Origin: Litchfieldella anticariensis FP35 = DSM 16096
GTDB taxonomy: Bacteria > Pseudomonadota > Gammaproteobacteria > Pseudomonadales > Halomonadaceae
DNA: 64,000 nucleotides
Assembly: GCF_000409775.1 (NCBI RefSeq)
Contig: NZ_KE332377.1
Span: 1,274,073-1,338,072, forward strand
Direction: 5' to 3'
This document shows positions 61,087 to 64,000 of this stretch, piece after piece (within the stretch, counting starts at the first letter, position 1; every line of letters starts with the position of its first letter). Position numbers and translations under genes: made by a program. The notes beneath the pieces are model-generated. The model was not told the DNA's origin, made no database searches, and saw only the letters and a program-made list of their open reading frames with translations.

Positions 61087-62001
61087 ATGTTTTCCGATAT
61101 GAAAGCATTGCCCGAGACCAAGGAAAGTCTCGAACAGCTCAAGAGAATGACCGAGCGCATTCCCGGCATGATCTTTCAGTTTTACCGCAGTGCCGCGGGA
61201 CGGATGTGGTTTCCCTACCTTGCCGGTAGTGCCACTCTTATCCGTGGCGTAGAACGCAGGCTGCTGGCCGACAACGCTCATCATGCCTTCGAGCGCATCG
61301 ATGCCGAGGACTTCCCCAGATTGATGACCGCTATCGAGCGCTCGGCCAAGACCCACAACCCATTAGCCACTCAATTCCGTTTGCGCCAACCCGATGGCGA
61401 GGTGCACTGGATCGCTGTTCGCGCCCAGCCCGAATCCCTTTCCGGCGGCACCTTGTGGCATGGCCTGATGGTGGATATCAGTGAGCAGGTCGCCTATCAG
61501 GCTCACCTGCGCGAACTCTCCGATACCGATGAGTTGACCGGCTTGGCCAATCGACGCAAGTTGATGGCTCGCCTCGATGAGGAAATTTCGCTAAGTAACC
61601 GCCATGGCACACCACTCTCGCTGATGCTAATCGATCTCGATCACTTCAAGCGCATCAACGATACCTGGGGGCACCTGTATGGCGATCAGGTACTCACCGA
61701 TCTAGCGACGTTATGCACCAACACATTACGAGAAGAAGACCTCGTCGCCCGGCTGGGGGGTGAGGAGTTCGCTGTACTACTACCGTTAACTCCCCTCTCG
61801 CGATGCCAACCATTGGCCGAACGCCTGCGAAAATATATCGCCGAACACGACTTTGGCATCACGCCTGGCAGAGTAACCGTCAGCATCGGCGTTGCCGAGC
61901 ACCGGGTGGGAGAATCACGGGAAGTACTGATCGAACGTGCCGATCGAGGCCTCTATGCTGCCAAGCATGCGGGGCGCAATCGAGTCGCTGGTAGCGAGTG
62001 A
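61087..62001 (+). CDS. PAS-GGDEF diguanylate cyclase
   Basis: ATG 61087 gives 304 residues; the open frame continues 66 codons upstream through the leader hairpin, which looks non-coding. A PAS domain with PAC covers about 15-135 (ERIPGMIFQFYRSA, REGEVHWIAVRA-like DGEVHWIAVRAQP). It is followed by a GGDEF domain with RLGGEEFAVLL, the active GGEEF form. There is no EAL domain or membrane segment. It makes c-di-GMP, with PAS as the input. Confidence 0.9.
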   Translation: MFSDMKALPETKESLEQLKRMTERIPGMIFQFYRSAAGRMWFPYLAGSATLIRGVERRLLADNAHHAFERIDAEDFPRLMTAIERSAKTHNPLATQFRLRQPDGEVHWIAVRAQPESLSGGTLWHGLMVDISEQVAYQAHLRELSDTDELTGLANRRKLMARLDEEISLSNRHGTPLSLMLIDLDHFKRINDTWGHLYGDQVLTDLATLCTNTLREEDLVARLGGEEFAVLLPLTPLSRCQPLAERLRKYIAEHDFGITPGRVTVSIGVAEHRVGESREVLIERADRGLYAAKHAGRNRVAGSE

Positions 62002-62126
62002 ACAATGAAAGGCTGCCAGCGGTAGGCATCATGCCCCTGCGGCCCGATCGGTAGATGCCGATGAGCCGCAGGAATGGCAATCGGCCCGTAACGTGCTGTC
62101 GCCGATGCCATGGATCGTCACTCGGC

Positions 62127-64000
62127 TCATTCCACCGGTTCTGTGACGTGGATGCCGAACAGGCTGGCTTCACCCTGGCCACGGCCGATGGTTTCCGGCT
62201 CGACTATGCGGCCGTCGCGTACCACCACATGGCCACCCTGCCCCTGAGCCCCACCAATGACACTGCCGACCAGGTAGGTGGGGAAGATCGAGGCATCGTT
62301 TTCATAGTTGGGGTTGTGGATCAGGCCGATCATCTGGAAGCGGCCGCGAGTATTGCGCAGCGACTCCAGAGAGTCCTGGATCAAGCGGCGATGCGAGAGT
62401 TTGGAGAATAGGCCGTCGAGCAAGATCACGCTTTCGCGGCCGGCACGGGCACGGCGCTTGTGGTTGCCGGGCAGTTCGCGCAATTCACGCTCGATGGCGA
62501 ATTCCGAGAGCTTGACCAGCCACATCAGCGACACCGCCTCACGCTGACCTTCGGACATGTCTTCGTTGAGCGAGAACAGTCGGCCATGAGGGCGGATGGC
62601 ATCGTGCTTGAGACGAATCGAGACATCGCGAAACAGACCGCGATAGATGCGCCGGCGAATCTGCCGAGTCAGTTCCTCATCCTTGCGCTTCTGGTCGCCG
62701 CTTGCATTGACACCTTCCTGCTGTTGGCGGCGACGCTGGGCGACCATGTGCTCATCGATATCGGCAAGCAGCAATTGGATCAAGTCACGCACCTCAGCAT
62801 CACTGATCAGCGCCGCCTTGACCTCGAAGAAAGCGCCACCCTCGCTGCTACGGCGGGCTACGCGCTTGAGAATGTCCAGATTGCCGGCAGCATCGGCGAT
62901 GATTGAGCTGAGACGCTCGACCAGGGTGCCCTCGATATGCTCACGTGAGGAATGCAGTTTGGCCACTCGGTCGCGGTGGTCGTCCAACTGCCCCGTGAGC
63001 TGTGCATGCAGTGCGCGTAGGTCGTCCAGTGCCACTGGGCTGACGCCATCTAGCGCCGACAGTCGCGCACGTTCAGTACCATTGAACAGACGGCTCTCAC
63101 CGGCCTCCGCCAGAGCTCGAGCCAGACGCTGCTCACGAGTCTCCACGTCGCGGGCCTGGCGCTCGCGATTGCGCGAGCGCTCGCCGAGATTCAGTGTACC
63201 CAAGGCATCGAGCAACGTCTGTTGACAGGTTTCCAGGGCGGCAAGATCGAACGTTTCACCCGGCTCATCGGACAGCCGCCATTCGATAAGCGCCTCGTCC
63301 AATGCATCTGCACTCTCGTGATCGGTCGGCCAATGACTCGCCTCAGCCAAGTCATCGAGCAATGCCAGACGCTCACGCCAGCCACTGGAGAGTTCGCGTA
63401 GTACCTCCAGCCAAGCGATGGCCAACTGATCGGTCCACAGCATGGCTTGCTGATTATCGTCGAGGCGTGCTTCGACTTCCTGCTGCTGCTTGGCATTGCC
63501 TTTGCGTTGCTCATGAGCCTCGTCACGTTCACGTTTGAGACGTGCAATCTCACGCTCGAGCTTCTGGCTGCCGCCACTCTCGTCACGCACGTCGAGATAG
63601 GCACGAATGCGGTCGAAATCGAAATCGGCGCGTCGTGCTGCGGAGGCCAACGCCTGCTCCAGTTCTGCCTGGCGCGACTCAGCACTGTCCATGAAGGCCA
63701 CCCCGCCCTCGTCCTCGAAGTCCTCCAGCATCCGGAGACGGTCGCGCTCACCATCGGCAAACAGCGACTTCAATTGGCCCGCCAACTCGTCACGGCGACG
63801 GTGCAGCGTCTCGCCGCGCTCGCTGGCCTGCTCCAAGTGTTCGGCGACGATGGCCTCCTGTTCGAGCAGCTCAGCCAGTCGTGCCTCCAGTGCCGCCAGG
63901 CGTTCGACACCACCAGCATCAGCAAATTTCTCGGCAGCCAGCCAAGTGGCGCCATGGGTTTCCAACTCCTGCTCAGCATGGGCCACTTGAGGCGACAACT
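62127..64000 (-). CDS. SMC/SbcC-like coiled-coil ATPase, C-terminal part
   Basis: About 624 codons are in the window and the frame runs off the right edge, so the N-terminal Walker A domain is not visible. Most of the visible part is heptad-rich coiled coil, interrupted near the middle. The C-terminal head has a signature-like MSEGQREAVSLMWLVKL. It also has a Walker-B-like SVILLDGLFSKLSHRRL, in which the usual catalytic Glu after the Asp is Gly, and ends with a GLIHNPNYENDASIFPTYLVG switch-like segment. It is related to condensin/Muk/JetC-type or RecN/SbcC ATPases, but I cannot name the family. Confidence 0.65.
   Translation of the reverse strand, partial: LSPQVAHAEQELETHGATWLAAEKFADAGGVERLAALEARLAELLEQEAIVAEHLEQASERGETLHRRRDELAGQLKSLFADGERDRLRMLEDFEDEGGVAFMDSAESRQAELEQALASAARRADFDFDRIRAYLDVRDESGGSQKLEREIARLKRERDEAHEQRKGNAKQQQEVEARLDDNQQAMLWTDQLAIAWLEVLRELSSGWRERLALLDDLAEASHWPTDHESADALDEALIEWRLSDEPGETFDLAALETCQQTLLDALGTLNLGERSRNRERQARDVETREQRLARALAEAGESRLFNGTERARLSALDGVSPVALDDLRALHAQLTGQLDDHRDRVAKLHSSREHIEGTLVERLSSIIADAAGNLDILKRVARRSSEGGAFFEVKAALISDAEVRDLIQLLLADIDEHMVAQRRRQQQEGVNASGDQKRKDEELTRQIRRRIYRGLFRDVSIRLKHDAIRPHGRLFSLNEDMSEGQREAVSLMWLVKLSEFAIERELRELPGNHKRRARAGRESVILLDGLFSKLSHRRLIQDSLESLRNTRGRFQMIGLIHNPNYENDASIFPTYLVGSVIGGAQGQGGHVVVRDGRIVEPETIGRGQGEASLFGIHVTEPVE

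Overview
This 64 kb window looks like a chromosomal segment of a moderately halophilic gammaproteobacterium of the Halomonadaceae (Halomonas or a close relative). The basis is the mix of gene families and their arrangement: bioH-bioC-bioD, an NtrC/sigma-54 type urt-ure locus, a TctABC transporter with TctDE, KtrAB potassium uptake, glutathione-independent formaldehyde dehydrogenase, FIST/histidine kinase pair and several GGDEF proteins. The assignment is by protein resemblance only; there is no rRNA gene here. Most of the DNA is moderately GC-rich. The stretch from about 14.0 to 18.4 kb is clearly AT-richer and looks acquired.

Layout. 1-1.75 kb: end of biotin synthesis (bioH', bioC, bioD) and a tRNA-Leu(UAG). 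1.9-7.0 kb: a five-gene catabolic-looking operon (RpiR regulator, cysteine hydrolase, glutamine-synthetase-like ligase, N-formylglutamate-amidohydrolase-like enzyme, APC permease) behind two matching operator-like palindromes. 7.2-13.9 kb: uncharacterised envelope proteins, one behind a consensus sigma-28 promoter, a large GAF/PAS/GGDEF/EAL protein and a beta-barrel protein. 14.1-19.95 kb: flagellin fliC with its sigma-28 promoter, and downstream a three-gene modification operon (TPR-GT41-FkbM-like fusion, hexapeptide acyltransferase, sulfotransferase-like protein). 20-21.3 kb: a wrecked MNT/HEPN toxin-antitoxin remnant beside an intact MazEF-type pair and a DUF2835 gene. 21.35-25.7 kb: a sigma-28 chemoreceptor and a second GAF/GGDEF/EAL protein.

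25.9-37.5 kb: one long urea locus on the minus strand, urtABCDE-ureD-ureABC-ureE-ureF-ureG, starting from a sigma-54 promoter with an upstream NtrC-type palindrome. Its intergenic gaps hold two heptanucleotide microsatellites and two inverted copies of an array of small palindromes. 37.6-46.5 kb: an acyl-CoA dehydrogenase, then tctCBA divergent from an iclR-tctD-tctE-solute-binding-protein operon. 46.5-64 kb: rlpA, cobA (SUMT), a NosP-like FIST protein with its kinase, an NSS-family transporter next to hpd, ktrAB, lysE/argP, a 142-bp MITE-like hairpin element, fdhA with four tandem 21-bp repeats upstream, a thiamine-binding protein, cfa, a diguanylate cyclase and the 3' part of an SMC-like ATPase gene that runs off the window.

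Recurring themes are nitrogen scavenging (urea, and probably amides or amines), motility and c-di-GMP signalling (flagellin, chemoreceptor, three GGDEF proteins, one unknown sigma-28 gene) and one-carbon or aromatic catabolism. The most promising undescribed items are the flagellin-linked TPR-GT41-FkbM/acyltransferase/sulfotransferase operon, the unknown sigma-28 membrane protein, the RpiR/GS-like operon, and the covarying palindrome arrays that bracket the urease genes.
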